DNA from: Dehalococcoidales bacterium
GTDB lineage: Bacteria > Chloroflexota > Dehalococcoidia > Dehalococcoidales > DAOVUZ01
DNA length: 5,657 bases
Assembly: GCA_030632305.1 (NCBI GenBank)
Contig: DAOVUZ010000045.1
Span: 1 to 5,657, forward strand
Direction of reading: 5' to 3'
A program made the position numbers and the translations under genes. The notes below the pieces were generated by a model. It had not been told where the DNA came from. It made no database searches and saw nothing but the letters and a program-made list of their open reading frames with translations. Numbering within the stretch: the first letter of the stretch is position 1; each line of letters begins with the position of its first letter. Below, one piece after another: positions 5,504 to 5,657 of the stretch.

Positions 5504-5657
5504 ATGTCCCAGTTTGAAATAGTTTCCGATTTCGGGATGACCGGTGACCAGCCCCAGGCAGTGGATGAGCTGGCTGACGGATTGCATAAGGGCTACAAGC
5601 ACCAGACGCTGCTCGGGGTTACCGGCAGCGGTAAGACATTTACCATGGCTAATGTTG
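5504..5657 (+). CDS. uvrB: Excinuclease ABC subunit UvrB, N-terminal part (3' end outside window)
   Basis: UvrB is the damage-verifying ATPase of nucleotide excision repair; it is loaded by UvrA and recruits UvrC to cut the damaged strand. Only the first 51 codons are here, out of roughly 650-700 in the family. They include the N-terminal signature TGDQPQAV (residues 13-20) and the Walker A region [16 protein letters not shown] (36-51), with Lys44 and Thr45 in the nucleotide-binding loop. The residue before TGDQP is Met where I recall Pro as usual in the FxPxGDQP motif. The ATG has AGGTGG 8 bases upstream. The gene is 138 bases after ruvA and appears to have its own promoter, so it need not be in the ruv operon. 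UvrB is favoured over other helicases by the [14 protein letters not shown] string. Confidence 0.93.
   Translation, partial: MSQFEIVSDFGMTGDQPQAVDELADGLHKGYKHQTLLGVTGSGKTFTMANV

Noticed and set aside
1..5657. A previously undescribed system, mobile element or CRISPR array
   Set aside because: Every substantial coding stretch matches a well-known family, all genes are co-directional, the largest gene-free gap is 168 bases, and no spaced direct repeats, transposase or tRNA was seen.

Overview
The window is 5.7 kb of ordinary-looking bacterial chromosome with genes on the plus strand only. It holds nine recognisable genes, two of them cut by the window edges. The order is hypF (3' end), hypC, hypD, hypE, acpS, yebC, ruvC, ruvA and uvrB (5' end). 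Gene content, protein motifs, moderate base composition with frequent ATA isoleucine codons, and the style of the intergenic repeats suggest an anaerobic, hydrogen-metabolising bacterium. My best guess is the Chloroflexota, near Dehalococcoidia. That placement is an inference from recalled resemblance and was not tested by a search.

Positions 1-2797 are the end of a [NiFe]-hydrogenase maturation operon. hypF and hypC are 2 bases apart, hypC and hypD overlap by 14 bases, and hypD and hypE overlap by 11 or 23 bases depending on the hypE start. Together these proteins make and deliver the Fe(CN)2CO group: HypF and HypE produce the thiocyanate-bearing HypE from carbamoyl phosphate, and HypC with HypD carries the iron. 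All key residues that can be seen are intact: HypC Cys2, the HypD cysteines and the HypE C-terminal Cys. The organism should therefore make at least one [NiFe] hydrogenase encoded elsewhere.

Positions 2864-3229 encode AcpS, the phosphopantetheinyl transferase that activates acyl carrier protein. It is separated from the genes on both sides. The gap from 3230 to 3397 carries a short repeat-like sequence (3244-3287) and then a good sigma-70-type promoter (TTGACC, 17 bases, TAGAAT) ahead of yebC.

Positions 3398-5365 hold yebC, ruvC and ruvA, a widely conserved grouping. YebC is a translation-associated or regulatory protein; RuvC and RuvA process Holliday junctions. A C-rich repeat-like element lies between yebC and ruvC. 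ruvB, the usual partner after ruvA, is not here. Instead, after a 138-base gap with its own promoter-like sequence (TTGAAG, 17 bases, TATACT), uvrB begins at 5504 and runs off the window with its Walker A motif present.

I found no RNA gene, CRISPR array, insertion sequence or unknown protein-coding gene, and no sign of a novel system. The points most worth a second look are the two intergenic repeat-like elements, a strong hairpin inside ruvC, and the absence of ruvB after ruvA.
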